A stretch of DNA of 64,000 bases from Streptomyces nitrosporeus (GTDB lineage Bacteria > Actinomycetota > Actinomycetes > Streptomycetales > Streptomycetaceae). Where the stretch lies: NCBI RefSeq assembly GCF_008704555.1, contig NZ_CP023702.1, positions 3,658,001 through 3,722,000 on the forward strand. Direction: 5' to 3'. The position numbers were made by a program, and so were the translations under genes. Shown piece by piece: positions 25,097-34,051 of the stretch. The notes under the pieces were generated by a model that saw only the letters and a program-made list of their open reading frames with translations, was not told the origin of the DNA and did no database searches. Each line of letters begins with the position of its first letter. Positions within the stretch are counted from its first letter, which is position 1.

Positions 25097-27619
25097 ATGG
25101 CTACGACCACACCATCCGGTGTGCGGGGCGGCCACGCCAAGCACGGGGCGGCCGAAGCCCCTGCCGGCACGCCGATGACACACCGGCAGATCATGGAAGC
25201 GCTGACCGGGCTGCTGCTCGGCATGTTCGTCGCGATCCTGTCGTCGACGGTCGTTTCCAACGCCCTTCCGGAGATCATCTCCGACCTCGGCGGCGGCCAG
25301 AGCGCCTACACCTGGGTCGTCACGGCCTCACTGCTGGCCATGACCGCCACCACCCCCCTGTGGGGCAAGCTGGCCGACCTCTTCAGCAAGAAGCTGCTCG
25401 TCCAGATAGCCCTGATCATCTACGTGGGCGGCTCCGTAGTGGCCGGCCTCTCGACCAGCAGCGGCATGCTCATCACCTGCCGCGTCGTGCAGGGCATCGG
25501 CGTCGGCGGTCTCTCCGCCCTCGCCCAGATCGTGATGGCCGCGATGATCTCCCCGCGCGAGCGCGGGCGCTACAGCGGCTACCTCGGCGCGGTCTTCGCC
25601 GTCGCCACCGTGGGCGGTCCGCTGCTCGGCGGCGTCATCACCGACACCAGCTGGATGGGCTGGCGCTGGTGCTTCTACGTGGGCGTGCCGTTCGCGGTCA
25701 TCGCGCTCATCGTGCTGCAGAAGACGCTGAAGCTCCCGGTGGTCAAGCGGGACGTCAAGGTCGACTGGCTGGGCGCCTTCTTCGTCAGCGCCGCCGTCTG
25801 CCTGCTTCTCGTCTGGGTGACCTTCGCGGGCGACAAGTACGACTGGATCTCCTGGCAGACCTGGACCATGCTCGCGGGCACCGCCCTGCTCGCCCTGGTC
25901 TTCGTCTTCGTCGAGTCCCGGGCCAGCGAGCCGATCATCCCGCTGCGCCTCTTCCGCAACCGCACCATCACGCTGGCCTCGCTGGCCTCGCTGTTCGTCG
26001 GTATCGCGATGTTCGCGGGCACCGTCTTCTTCAGCCAGTACTTCCAGCTGGCGCGTGACAAGTCGCCGACGATGTCCGGCGTCATGACCATCCCGATGAT
26101 CGCCGGCCTCTTCCTGTCGTCGACGCTCTCGGGCCAGATCATCACCAAGACGGGCCGCTGGAAGGCCTGGCTGGTCAGCGGTGGCTTCCTGCTCACGGCC
26201 GGCCTCGGCATGCTGGGCACCATCCGGTACGACACGGAGTACTGGCACATCGCGGTCTACATGTTCGTGATGGGTCTCGGCGTCGGCATGATGATGCAGA
26301 ACCTGGTGCTCGCCACGCAGAACCAGGTGGCCCCGGCCGACCTGGGCGCGGCCAGCTCCGTCGTCACGTTCTTCCGTTCGCTCGGTGGTGCGATCGGCGT
26401 CTCGGCGCTCGGCGCCATCCTGGGCAACCGGGTCACCCACTACGTCCAGGACGGGCTCACCGCCCTCGGCCCCGAGGGTGCGGCGCTCGGCCACGGCGGC
26501 ACCGGGGGCGGGGCCATCCCCGACCTGGACGCACTGCCTCCCGTGCTGCGCACGGTCATGGAGGCCGCCTACGGCCACGGTGTCGGAGACGTCTTCCTGT
26601 ACTCCGCCCCGGCCGCGCTCGTCGCCTTCCTCCTGACGCTCTTCATCAAGGAGGTCGCCCTGAAGACGAACGCCGCGAACGACAAGGCCGGGGAGCCCGC
26701 GGTGGAAGCCGTGCCGGAGCCCGCCCTGGCCACCGTCGGCGCGGCGGCCCCCGCCGGTGCGCCGGCCGCCTCCCCGGCGGACCCCGCCCAGGACGCCGTC
26801 CAGGAGTCCCCGCAGGCCGCCCCGGTGGCCGCGGAGACGACGACGGTCTTCCACGGCACCCCCGTCCGCGGTGTGGTGCGGGGCGCCGAGGGCGCTCCCG
26901 TCGCCCGGGCCGCGGTCACGCTGATCTCGCTGGGCGGCCGTCAGCTGGGGCGGTCCGTCGCCCAGGCCGACGGGTCCTACGTCCTGGACGCGCCGGGCTC
27001 CGGCTCCTACGTCCTGATCGCCTCCGCGGACGGCTTCCAGCCCCAGGCGTCCACCGTGGTCGTCGGCGACGAGCCGCTGGCCTACGACATCCTGCTGGCC
27101 GGCACGAGCGGCCTGTCCGGGACGGTGCGGACCGCCGAGGGCGGCTCACCGGTCGAGGGCGCGATGGTCGTGGTCACCGATGTACGCGGCGACGTGCTGG
27201 CCACCGGGGCCTCCGGTGACACGGGCGAGTTCGCCTTCGGCGAGCTGGTCCCCGGTTCGGTGACGGTCGCCGTGACCGCCGCCGGGTTCCGGCCGCTGGC
27301 CCTGCCGGTGGAGATCGGCGGCCAGGGCGTCACCCGGGTCGACGCGGTGCTCCGGGCCGGGGCACTGGTCCGGGGGACCGTGCGGGCGGGTGCCGGTCCG
27401 GCGCCGCTGTCCGACGCCCGGGTCACGCTGATCGACGCGGCGGGCAACGTGGTCGCCACCGCGACGACCGGGGAGGACGGCGTCTACGCCTTCACCGACC
27501 TGGACGCCGGTGAGTACTCCGTGATCGCGACCGGCTACCCGCCGGTGGCCGGATCGCTCACCGTGACCGGCGGCGGCGTCGACGGCCACGACATCGAGCT
27601 CGCCCACCCGGGCGAGTAG
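25097..27619 (+). CDS. MFS (DHA2-type) exporter fused to three Cna_B-like repeats
   Basis: An 840-residue protein. Residues about 35-560 form a 14-helix drug:H+ antiporter (QIMEALTGLLLGMFVAILSS, motif A GKLADLFSKK, motif C AVATVGGPLLGGVI). An Ala/Pro-rich linker (about 565-595) follows. Three repeats of about 85 residues then resemble Cna_B/carboxypeptidase-regulatory domains (VRGVVRGAEGAPVARAAVTL, SGTVRTAEGGSPVEGAMVVV, VRGTVRAGAGPAPLSDARVT). Exporters normally end after the last helix, so the repeat tail is the unusual part. With 14 helices the tail is on the cytoplasmic side. It probably exports a compound sensed by the MarR protein. The ATG has AAGGA upstream. Confidence 0.9.
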   Translation: MATTTPSGVRGGHAKHGAAEAPAGTPMTHRQIMEALTGLLLGMFVAILSSTVVSNALPEIISDLGGGQSAYTWVVTASLLAMTATTPLWGKLADLFSKKLLVQIALIIYVGGSVVAGLSTSSGMLITCRVVQGIGVGGLSALAQIVMAAMISPRERGRYSGYLGAVFAVATVGGPLLGGVITDTSWMGWRWCFYVGVPFAVIALIVLQKTLKLPVVKRDVKVDWLGAFFVSAAVCLLLVWVTFAGDKYDWISWQTWTMLAGTALLALVFVFVESRASEPIIPLRLFRNRTITLASLASLFVGIAMFAGTVFFSQYFQLARDKSPTMSGVMTIPMIAGLFLSSTLSGQIITKTGRWKAWLVSGGFLLTAGLGMLGTIRYDTEYWHIAVYMFVMGLGVGMMMQNLVLATQNQVAPADLGAASSVVTFFRSLGGAIGVSALGAILGNRVTHYVQDGLTALGPEGAALGHGGTGGGAIPDLDALPPVLRTVMEAAYGHGVGDVFLYSAPAALVAFLLTLFIKEVALKTNAANDKAGEPAVEAVPEPALATVGAAAPAGAPAASPADPAQDAVQESPQAAPVAAETTTVFHGTPVRGVVRGAEGAPVARAAVTLISLGGRQLGRSVAQADGSYVLDAPGSGSYVLIASADGFQPQASTVVVGDEPLAYDILLAGTSGLSGTVRTAEGGSPVEGAMVVVTDVRGDVLATGASGDTGEFAFGELVPGSVTVAVTAAGFRPLALPVEIGGQGVTRVDAVLRAGALVRGTVRAGAGPAPLSDARVTLIDAAGNVVATATTGEDGVYAFTDLDAGEYSVIATGYPPVAGSLTVTGGGVDGHDIELAHPGE

Positions 27620-27854
27620 ACACGGAAGATCCACAAAGACCCCTGGCGGTACAGCGCTTCGAGCGGAGAGGCTGACACCGCCGGTGGAAACGGGCCCCGT
27701 GGCGGGAACGGCAGGCAGGGGACGGCCTGCCGTCCCCGCCCGGGGCCCGACTCGTTGGTCAGCGGTCCGGGTCCGGGCCTCCGCGTCCGGACCCCCGGGC
27801 CCGGACCGCTGATCCGTCGAGTCACTACGCGAGTGAGCAAGGAGAAAGAACGGT

Positions 27855-28670
27855 ATGGGACTTCGCGCACACGTACGCACCCGGGACGGCTGGGCCGTCC
27901 AGCACGCGGTCGTGACGGTGACCGACATGACGGGCACGCAGGTGGCCCGGGCCACCGCCGACGAGGACGGAGCCGTCCGCACCGACGAGCGCCTCCCGGC
28001 CGGCGCCTACACGGTGATCGTCACCGCGGTCGGGTACGCCCCCGCCGCGTCCACCGCGCTGGTCACGGCCAGTGGCCGGGTCGAGGCGGGCACCGTGGTG
28101 CTGGCCCGGCAGGGCGGTGTGGAACTGCCGCCGCCCGGGACGTGGTCGCTGGACCCGGCGCACTCCTCGGTGGGGGCGGTCGCGCAGCACCTGGGGATCT
28201 CCAGCGTGCACGGGCGGTTCACCGATTTCAGCGGGCGGATCGACATCCGCGAGGACGTCCAGAAGTCCGGTGTGGAGGCCACCATCGCGGCCGCCAGCAT
28301 CGACACCGGCAACGGGATGCGGGACAAGCACCTGCGGTCGCCGGACTTCCTGGACGTGGAACGGTACCCGGAGATCACCTACCGTTCCCGGGCGCTGACG
28401 CCCTCCGGTCCCGACCGCTGGACGGTGCACGGTGTGCTCACGATGCACGGCGTCGCCCGGGACGTCGACCTCGGCCTCAGCTACCTGGGCACCGGGCCCG
28501 ACCCCTGGGGCGGTGTGCGGGCGGCCTTCCACGCCACCGCGGAGCTGCGCCGGGACGACTTCGCCATGAACTACAACCAGGTGATCCAGGCGGGCATCTC
28601 GGCGATCGGCACGACCCTGCGGGTGGAGCTCGACATCCAGGCGGTGCAGGGCGACCAGGTACCCGCGTAG
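27855..28670 (+). CDS. YceI-family protein with N-terminal Cna_B-like repeat
   Basis: A 271-residue protein. Residues 1 to about 85 repeat the fold seen at the end of the exporter (WAVQHAVVTVTDMTGTQVAR, LPAGAYTVIVTAVGYAPAAS). Residues about 95-270 are a YceI lipocalin-like domain (GTWSLDPAHSSVGAVAQHLG, VHGRFTDFSGRIDI, VHGVLTMHGVARDVDL). YceI proteins bind polyprenoid or similar hydrophobic ligands. There is no signal peptide, so it is probably cytoplasmic. The shared domain and operon position suggest it works with the exporter. The ATG at 27855 has AAGGAGAAAG upstream; the 235-base gap from the exporter may hold another promoter. Confidence 0.88.
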   Translation: MGLRAHVRTRDGWAVQHAVVTVTDMTGTQVARATADEDGAVRTDERLPAGAYTVIVTAVGYAPAASTALVTASGRVEAGTVVLARQGGVELPPPGTWSLDPAHSSVGAVAQHLGISSVHGRFTDFSGRIDIREDVQKSGVEATIAAASIDTGNGMRDKHLRSPDFLDVERYPEITYRSRALTPSGPDRWTVHGVLTMHGVARDVDLGLSYLGTGPDPWGGVRAAFHATAELRRDDFAMNYNQVIQAGISAIGTTLRVELDIQAVQGDQVPA

Positions 28671-28721
28671 ACGCGCCGGCGGGCCCGGGGGCCTTGCCGG
28701 TACAGCCTTTAGGCTGCCCGT

Positions 28722-29192
28722 ATGGCACCGAACATCGCGACCAACACCACCGTCGACCTCGGTGGACTGCTGGACTTCGTACGCCCCCGGCACCGGGCGG
28801 TCCTCCTGACCACCCGGGCCGACGGCCGGCCCCAGGGGTCCCCGCTCACCTGCGGCGTGGACGACTCGGGCCGGATCGTCGTCTCGACGTACCCCGACCG
28901 CGCCAAGACCCGCAACGCCCGGCGGGACGAGCGGGTCAGCCTGATCGTCCTGTCGGACGACTGGAACGGCCCCTGGGTCCAGATCGACGGCTCGGCCGAG
29001 GTGATCGACTCACCGGAGTCGGTCGAGCCCCTCGTCGAGTACTTCCGGAACATCTCCGGCGAGCACCCGGACTGGGACGAGTACCGGGCGGCCATGGTGA
29101 AGCAGGGCAAGTCACTCATCCGGATCACCCCGGAGCGCTGGGGCCCCGTCGCCACCGGCGGCTTCCCCGCGCGGCTCGCCGAGGAGGGCTGA
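28722..29192 (+). CDS. PPOX-class F420-dependent oxidoreductase
   Basis: A 156-residue split-beta-barrel flavin/deazaflavin-binding protein. Key segments are FVRPRHRAVLLTTRADGRPQ, GSPLTCGVDDSGRIVVSTYP, AKTRNARRDERVSLIVLSDD and a C-terminal RITPERWGPVATGG. The pattern matches the F420-dependent PPOX subgroup common in actinobacteria. The substrate cannot be read from sequence. It lies 51 bases after the yceI-like gene and 7 before the dehydrogenase gene. Confidence 0.85.
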   Translation: MAPNIATNTTVDLGGLLDFVRPRHRAVLLTTRADGRPQGSPLTCGVDDSGRIVVSTYPDRAKTRNARRDERVSLIVLSDDWNGPWVQIDGSAEVIDSPESVEPLVEYFRNISGEHPDWDEYRAAMVKQGKSLIRITPERWGPVATGGFPARLAEEG

Positions 29193-29199
29193 CCGGCCC

Positions 29200-30147
29200 G
29201 TGGCACTGCCCTCCCCCGCCGCGCTCGCCCACGCCCCGCTGCTGGTCCCGCCGGGTACCGGCGCGTCCCTCGTCCGGGCGCTGGAGGAGACCGCCTCACG
29301 CCCGGCCCGGGAGGCGTCCGCGACGGCGCCGGACGAGCCCTTCCTGTACGTCGGGGCCACGCTGCCCGCGTCCCTGCGGTCCGGGCGGCTGCTCTGGTTC
29401 CACAGCGTCAACGCGGGCACCGACGCCCTGCTCGCCGGCGGCTCCTGGCCCGAGCCGGCCCTGCTGACACGGACCGTGGGCCGGATGGGCGAGCGCATCG
29501 CGCAGTACGTCCTGGCCTGGATGCTCGCCGAGTGCCAGCGGGTCCCGGAGCACACCGCGCAGCACGCGCGGGCCGAGTGGCGGCGCCTGCCCTCCGGGCT
29601 CGTGGCCGGTTCGACCGTGGTCGTCCACGGCACCGGGCGCATCGGCCGCGCGGTCGCCGCCCTGCTGCGGGCGTGCTCCCTGCGCACGGTGGGGGTGGGC
29701 CGCACCCCGCGCGAAGGGGTGCCCGGCTTCGACCGGGTGGTGACGGCCGGCGGGGCCGGGGAGCTGGAGGAGCTGGCGGCAGCCCGGTGGGTGGTGTGCA
29801 CGCTGCCGCTGACCGGGGCGACCGAGGGGTTCTACGGCGCCGGGCGGTTCGCGGCGATGCGGGGGGCCTGCTTCCTCAACGTCGGGCGGGGCGGCTGTGT
29901 GGACATGGACGCGCTGGAGGCGGCGTTGCGCGGAGGCTCGGTGCGCCGGGCCGTCCTGGACGTGCTGCCCGAGGAGCCCCCGGGCCCGCACGACCGCGTC
30001 TGGCGACTGCCCGGCACCGTGGTCACCTCGCACTCCGCGGGCGTGACCGAGGAGGAGGACGTGGCCACGGACTTCGCGGCCTGCTGGGCGGCCCTCGCCG
30101 AGGGCCGAAGGCCCGCGCTGGCCGTGGACACGGGCCGGGGTTACTGA
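29200..30147 (+). CDS. D-isomer-specific 2-hydroxyacid dehydrogenase family protein
   Basis: A 315-residue NAD(P)-dependent oxidoreductase. The Rossmann motif is VVHGTGRIGRAVAALLRACS. The catalytic Arg lies in FLNVGRGGCVDMDAL, the Glu region is VLDVLPEEPPGPHD, and the His is in VVTSHSAG. The N-terminal substrate domain is shorter than in classical family members. It resembles the hydroxyacid dehydrogenases of the GhrA type. The GTG at 29200 is 7 bases after the PPOX gene stop, suggesting co-expression. The substrate is unknown. Confidence 0.86.
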   Translation: MALPSPAALAHAPLLVPPGTGASLVRALEETASRPAREASATAPDEPFLYVGATLPASLRSGRLLWFHSVNAGTDALLAGGSWPEPALLTRTVGRMGERIAQYVLAWMLAECQRVPEHTAQHARAEWRRLPSGLVAGSTVVVHGTGRIGRAVAALLRACSLRTVGVGRTPREGVPGFDRVVTAGGAGELEELAAARWVVCTLPLTGATEGFYGAGRFAAMRGACFLNVGRGGCVDMDALEAALRGGSVRRAVLDVLPEEPPGPHDRVWRLPGTVVTSHSAGVTEEEDVATDFAACWAALAEGRRPALAVDTGRGY

Positions 30148-30219
30148 CCCGGGGCGGGCGGGGGCCTGGGGGACGTGGGCCTGCGGGTGCGAGCCCGGCT
30201 GTGCGGGCCGGGGCGGGCG

Positions 30220-30990
30220 CTACGCGCGGTCGGCCCGCTCGCACATCGCCTCGATGCCGGCGATCAGCAGGTCGAGGGCGAACAGGAAGTCCCGCTCCCG
30301 CATCTCCTGGACGGTGCTCCCGCCGCGCGCCTCCATGATGGCCTCGGACGGTTCCATGATCCGCCGGAGTTCGGGGTCGGCGCGGACCGCGCTCAGCGCC
30401 TGGTGGTAGAACTCGTCCTGGCTGAGTCCGGCCTCGGCCGAACGCTGGACCAGGTAGCCCTCCATGGTGCCGAAGCCGTAGACGAACTGGACGACCGCGG
30501 AGACCGCCCCCGTGCGGCGTTCCAGGGGCAGCCCGGTGTCCCGGACCACGTCCTGGACGGCGTAGGAGAACAGCATCGCGTGCGGGCCGATGGCCAGGAA
30601 GCTGCCGGCCAGCACGGACGCCCAGGGGTGGGTGACCAGCATCGCGCGGTAGGCGGTGGCCAGTTCGCGCAGCCGTATCCGCCAGTCGTCGCCCGGGCGG
30701 GCCGGCGGGATCTCGCCGAAGACGGTGTCGAGCGCGAGTTCCAGCAGGTCGTCCTTGGTGTCGACGTACCAGTAGAGGGACATCGGGGTGACGTCCAGCT
30801 CGGCGGCGAGACGGCGCATGGAGAACGTGGCGAGCCCGTCGGCGTCCAGCATCCGCACGGCCGCCGCGGTGATCCTGTCGCGGTCCAGCCCGTCGGGGCG
30901 GCCCGTCCTCCGGGCGCGCGCGGGGGTCTTGCGGTTCAGCCAGACACTGACCCTCGCGGGGTTCTTCGCACGGTCCGCCGCGTCACCCAT
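30220..30990 (-). CDS. TetR-family regulator (TetR_C-type)
   Basis: A 256-residue repressor with helix-turn-helix RITAAAVRMLDADGLATFSM then RLAAELDVTPMSLYWYVDTK. A tetracycline-repressor-like C-terminal domain follows (WRIRLRELATAYRAMLVTHP). An Arg-rich N-terminal extension precedes the DNA-binding domain. The ATG at 30990 was chosen as the first start after a clear gap. It is encoded downstream of, and on the same strand as, the MFS exporter, whose promoter carries a 32-bp palindrome: the likely binding site. Confidence 0.92.
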   Translation of the reverse strand: MGDAADRAKNPARVSVWLNRKTPARARRTGRPDGLDRDRITAAAVRMLDADGLATFSMRRLAAELDVTPMSLYWYVDTKDDLLELALDTVFGEIPPARPGDDWRIRLRELATAYRAMLVTHPWASVLAGSFLAIGPHAMLFSYAVQDVVRDTGLPLERRTGAVSAVVQFVYGFGTMEGYLVQRSAEAGLSQDEFYHQALSAVRADPELRRIMEPSEAIMEARGGSTVQEMRERDFLFALDLLIAGIEAMCERADRA

Positions 30991-31148
30991 GACTGCTCTC
31001 CTCGTACCCGGGCCGGACACGGACGTGTCTGCGCCCGTCCGCGCGGATGCCGCGTCCGGGGGATCGGGTCCACCGGGCACGGCACCGCCTTCGATGCTAT
31101 CGGCCCCAACCGCTCGCCCTCGCGGATGCGGCCGTGCGCAACCCCTGC

Positions 31149-32666
31149 TCAGACGGCCTGTCCCGGGCGGACCGGACGGGAGCGCGCGGCCCTGCGCAGC
31201 AGCAGCGCGGCGAGCAGTCCGCCGGCCAGTACCGCGGCCGCGCCGGCCAGCTGGCTGGCGGCCAGGCCGGAGGCGAAGGCGTCCGTGATCCGCTCCCGTT
31301 CCGCCACGCCGTCGGCGGCGGCGAGCGCGGCGGGCAGCGAGGCCGCGCCCACGGCGGCCGGGACGAGCGCGGCGAACCGCGAGTTCAGCACGGCTCCCAG
31401 GACGGCGACGCCCAGACCGTTGCCGAACTCGCCGAGCGTGCCGTTGATCCCGGCGCCGACGCCCGCCTTCTCCGGCGGGATGGCGCTCATGATCGCGTTC
31501 GCCATGGCGGGCATGGCGAGCGCGATCCCCGCCCCCATGACGACCAGGCCGAGCAGCATCCCGCCGTACGCGTCCCGCCCGAGCAGGGCGACGGCCGCGA
31601 GTCCGGCGGCCAGCAGGCTCATCCCGGACGCGATGGTGAGGGGCGTGCCCAGTCTCGGCACCAGCCGCGCTCCGAGGCCGGTGAGGTTGAGGGCGACGAC
31701 GGTGAGCGCCAGCGGAGCCGTCCGCAGACCGGCCTCCAGCGGCTCGTAGCCGAGCACGAACTGGAGGTGCTGGGTGAGCAGGAACAGCGAGCCGCCCATC
31801 CCGAAGGCGACCAGCACCGATCCGGCCACCGCGCCCACGAACCTCTGGTCGCGGAAGAAGTGCATGTCGAGCATCGGGTGGGGGGTGTGCAGCTCCCACA
31901 GCACGAATCCGGTGAGGACGGCGACGCCCGCGAAGGCGGTCAGCAGGACCCGGCCGGAGGCCCAGCCGTGGCCCGGGCCGGAAATGATCGCGTAGACGGC
32001 GCAGGCCATGCCGATCGTGGAGAGCAGGGCCCCCAGCAGGTCGGGGCGGTCCCCGCTCGGGTTCCTGGACTCCGGGACGAGGCGGACGACGGCGATCAGG
32101 CCGGCCAGGGCGACGGGGATGTTGATCAGGAAGATCGCCCCCCACCAGAAGTGACCGAGCATCACCCCGCCGATCAGCGGTCCGGCGGCCACCCCCAGCG
32201 AGTTGACGGTGGCCCAGATGCCGATCGCCTTCACCCGTTCGTCCTCGTCGAAGATCTGGACGATGACGGCGAGGGTGGTGGTGAGCAGCAGCGCGCCGCC
32301 GACCCCCATCCCGGCACGGGCGGCGATCAGCTGGCCCGAGGACTGTGCGAGGCCGGCGGCCAGCGAACCGATGCCGAACAGCGCCAGGCCGACGACCAGC
32401 ATCTTCCGGCGGCCGTAGCGGTCGGCGGCGCTGCCCGCGGTGAGCAGCAGGCCGGACTGGACGAGGGAGTAGGCGTTGATCATCCACTGCACATCGGCGG
32501 TGGAGGCGTCCAGTTCCGTGGTGAGGGAGGGGATGGCGACGTTCAGGACGGTGTTGTCGAGCAGCACGGTGAGCTGGGCGAGGCAGATGACGCCGAGGAT
32601 CAGCCAGCGCTGCGGATGTCCCCTGCCGGGGACGAGGTCTTCTCTCTCGGCGGCGGTCGCCGTCAT
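31149..32666 (-). CDS. MFS (DHA2, 14-helix) multidrug exporter
   Basis: A 505-residue antiporter of the EmrB/QacA type. Helix 1 carries LAQLTVLLDNTVLNVAIPSL. Motif A is GSAADRYGRRKMLVVGLALF, motif C is VNSLGVAAGPLIGGVMLGHF, and 14 hydrophobic segments span the sequence. The LDxTVVNVALP-like motif is typical of DHA2 exporters. The ATG at 32666 follows AGGAGCCC. The operator palindrome begins 61 bases upstream. It probably removes a toxic compound that also releases the neighbouring TetR repressor. Confidence 0.93.
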   Translation of the reverse strand: MTATAAEREDLVPGRGHPQRWLILGVICLAQLTVLLDNTVLNVAIPSLTTELDASTADVQWMINAYSLVQSGLLLTAGSAADRYGRRKMLVVGLALFGIGSLAAGLAQSSGQLIAARAGMGVGGALLLTTTLAVIVQIFDEDERVKAIGIWATVNSLGVAAGPLIGGVMLGHFWWGAIFLINIPVALAGLIAVVRLVPESRNPSGDRPDLLGALLSTIGMACAVYAIISGPGHGWASGRVLLTAFAGVAVLTGFVLWELHTPHPMLDMHFFRDQRFVGAVAGSVLVAFGMGGSLFLLTQHLQFVLGYEPLEAGLRTAPLALTVVALNLTGLGARLVPRLGTPLTIASGMSLLAAGLAAVALLGRDAYGGMLLGLVVMGAGIALAMPAMANAIMSAIPPEKAGVGAGINGTLGEFGNGLGVAVLGAVLNSRFAALVPAAVGAASLPAALAAADGVAERERITDAFASGLAASQLAGAAAVLAGGLLAALLLRRAARSRPVRPGQAV

Positions 32667-32727
32667 GCGGGCTCCTGGTCCTTGGCGGGTGACGGGCGGG
32701 GCGGCCGCTGCGCCGGCCCGGCCCTTA

Positions 32728-32759
32728 TACGGTGTACAGGAAATTTCCTGTACACCGTA
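32728..32759. promoter_or_regulatory. 32-bp perfect palindrome, likely TetR operator
   Basis: The half-site TACGGTGTACAGGAAA is followed at once by its exact reverse complement. It sits about 60 bases before the exporter ATG, and on the minus strand TATAAG overlaps its downstream end as a candidate -10. Length and symmetry suit two TetR dimers or one long site. Confidence 0.85.
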
Positions 32760-32910
32760 GAGGGGACGTCGGTCCACCGGCAACCCGTTTACCTGAGGCG
32801 CCCCCGGGGGTAGGGCCTGTCCGGCGGACCGGGGCCGGGCAGGCCCTGGCTCTCCCGGTGCCGTCCACCGGCCGGCGGCCGGTGGTGGTGGGCGGATGAG
32901 GGGGAGTGGC

Positions 32911-33759
32911 ATGGCTCTGCGCCGTCGCACGGTGGGCGTCCTGATCGCCGCGGGCCTTTCGGTGGCGGCGCTCGCGCCGCCCTCGGGGGCCGCCGACCGG
33001 GGGCGGGCGGTGCCGCTGCGCGTCGCGACGTACAACATCCACGCGGGGGCGGGCCCGGACGGGGTCTTCGGCCTGGACCGCCAGGAGGCCGCGCTGCGGG
33101 CGCTGGACGCCGATGTGATCGGCCTCCAGGAGGTGGACTCCCACTGGGGGGCGCGCAGCCAGTGGCGTGACCTGGCGGCGGAGCTGGCCGAACGGCTGGA
33201 CATGCGGGTCTCGTTCGCGCCGCTCTACAGCCTCGACCCGGTGGACGCGGACGGCCCGAGGCGCGAGTACGGGGTGGCGGTGCTGTCCCGGTACCGGATC
33301 CTGGGCGCCTGGAACCACGAGATCACGCGGCTCTCCACCCAGGTCCCCGATCCGGTCCCCGCTCCGGCCCCGGGCTTCGCGGAGGTGGTGCTGAGGGTGC
33401 GGGGGCTGCCCGTGCACGTGTACGTGACGCACCTGGACTACCGGCCCGACCCGTCCGTACGGGCCGCGCAGGTCGCCGACACCCGGCGGATCATGGCCGA
33501 GGACCGGGGGCACAAGATCCTGCTGGGTGACCTCAACGCGCCCCCCGACGCCCCCGAACTGGCCCCGCTCTGGCGGGAGCTGGCCGATGCCGGCCCCGGG
33601 GCACCGACCTTCCCGGCCCAGGCCCCGGTGAAGCGGATCGACTTCGTGGCGGTGTCGAGGACCGGCCCCGGGGCGGTACGGGTACGCGGGGCGGCGGTGG
33701 CCGAGACCCTCGCCTCGGACCACCGCCCGGTCGTCGCCGATCTGGAGCTGCGGCGCTGA
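32911..33759 (+). CDS. Secreted endonuclease/exonuclease/phosphatase-family protein
   Basis: A 282-residue metal-dependent phosphodiesterase-type protein. A signal peptide covers residues 1 to about 27 (MALRRRTVGVLIAAGLSVAA ending PPSGAA). The EEP core has VATYNIHAG, IGLQEVD (metal Glu), YVTHLDYRP, the catalytic ILLGDLNAPP, and the final ETLASDHRPVVADLEL with the catalytic His. Members act on nucleic acids, sphingomyelin or inositol phosphates, and the substrate cannot be set here. The ATG at 32911 was chosen over 32896 because GGGGGAG is 5 bases upstream. Confidence 0.88.
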   Translation: MALRRRTVGVLIAAGLSVAALAPPSGAADRGRAVPLRVATYNIHAGAGPDGVFGLDRQEAALRALDADVIGLQEVDSHWGARSQWRDLAAELAERLDMRVSFAPLYSLDPVDADGPRREYGVAVLSRYRILGAWNHEITRLSTQVPDPVPAPAPGFAEVVLRVRGLPVHVYVTHLDYRPDPSVRAAQVADTRRIMAEDRGHKILLGDLNAPPDAPELAPLWRELADAGPGAPTFPAQAPVKRIDFVAVSRTGPGAVRVRGAAVAETLASDHRPVVADLELRR

Positions 33760-33931
33760 GCCGTACCCCGCCCGGGGCCGGAGAGCGAGGACGGGGGCGG
33801 TCGTCAGCGGTGGACCGCCCGGGCGAGGGGCGCGGCACGTGTGGCGCCGGTCCGGAGGCGCCCGTCCGGCCTGCCGTGCACACAGCGGTGGAACGCGATC
33901 GTGGTGTCCGAACCGATCACCGCCACCGCCA

Positions 33932-33973
33932 CCGCCGTGGTGATCGCGTCACCGCCGTGGTGATCGCGTCACC
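33932..33973. repeat. Direct repeat of a GGTGATCGCGTCACC palindrome
   Basis: Two 20-base copies of GTGGTGATCGCGTCACCGCC stand head to tail, each containing the inverted repeat GGTGA-TCGCG-TCACC (33939-33953 and 33959-33973). They lie between convergent genes in a gap of about 290 bases that has no gene. Three short ACTCACCGGTC copies follow near 34030-34060. Confidence 0.6.
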
Positions 33974-34051
33974 GCGTGGACGGCCGGCCGGGTCCGCGGC
34001 GTCCAGGTCCGCGGCGCCCGGCCCGTGTCCTGCTCACCGGTCACTCACCGG

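Noticed and set aside
31047..32813. Plus-strand frame of about 590 codons opposite the MFS exporter
   Set aside because: Repetitive Gly/Glu/Arg-rich translation; the opposite strand encodes a 14-helix transporter.
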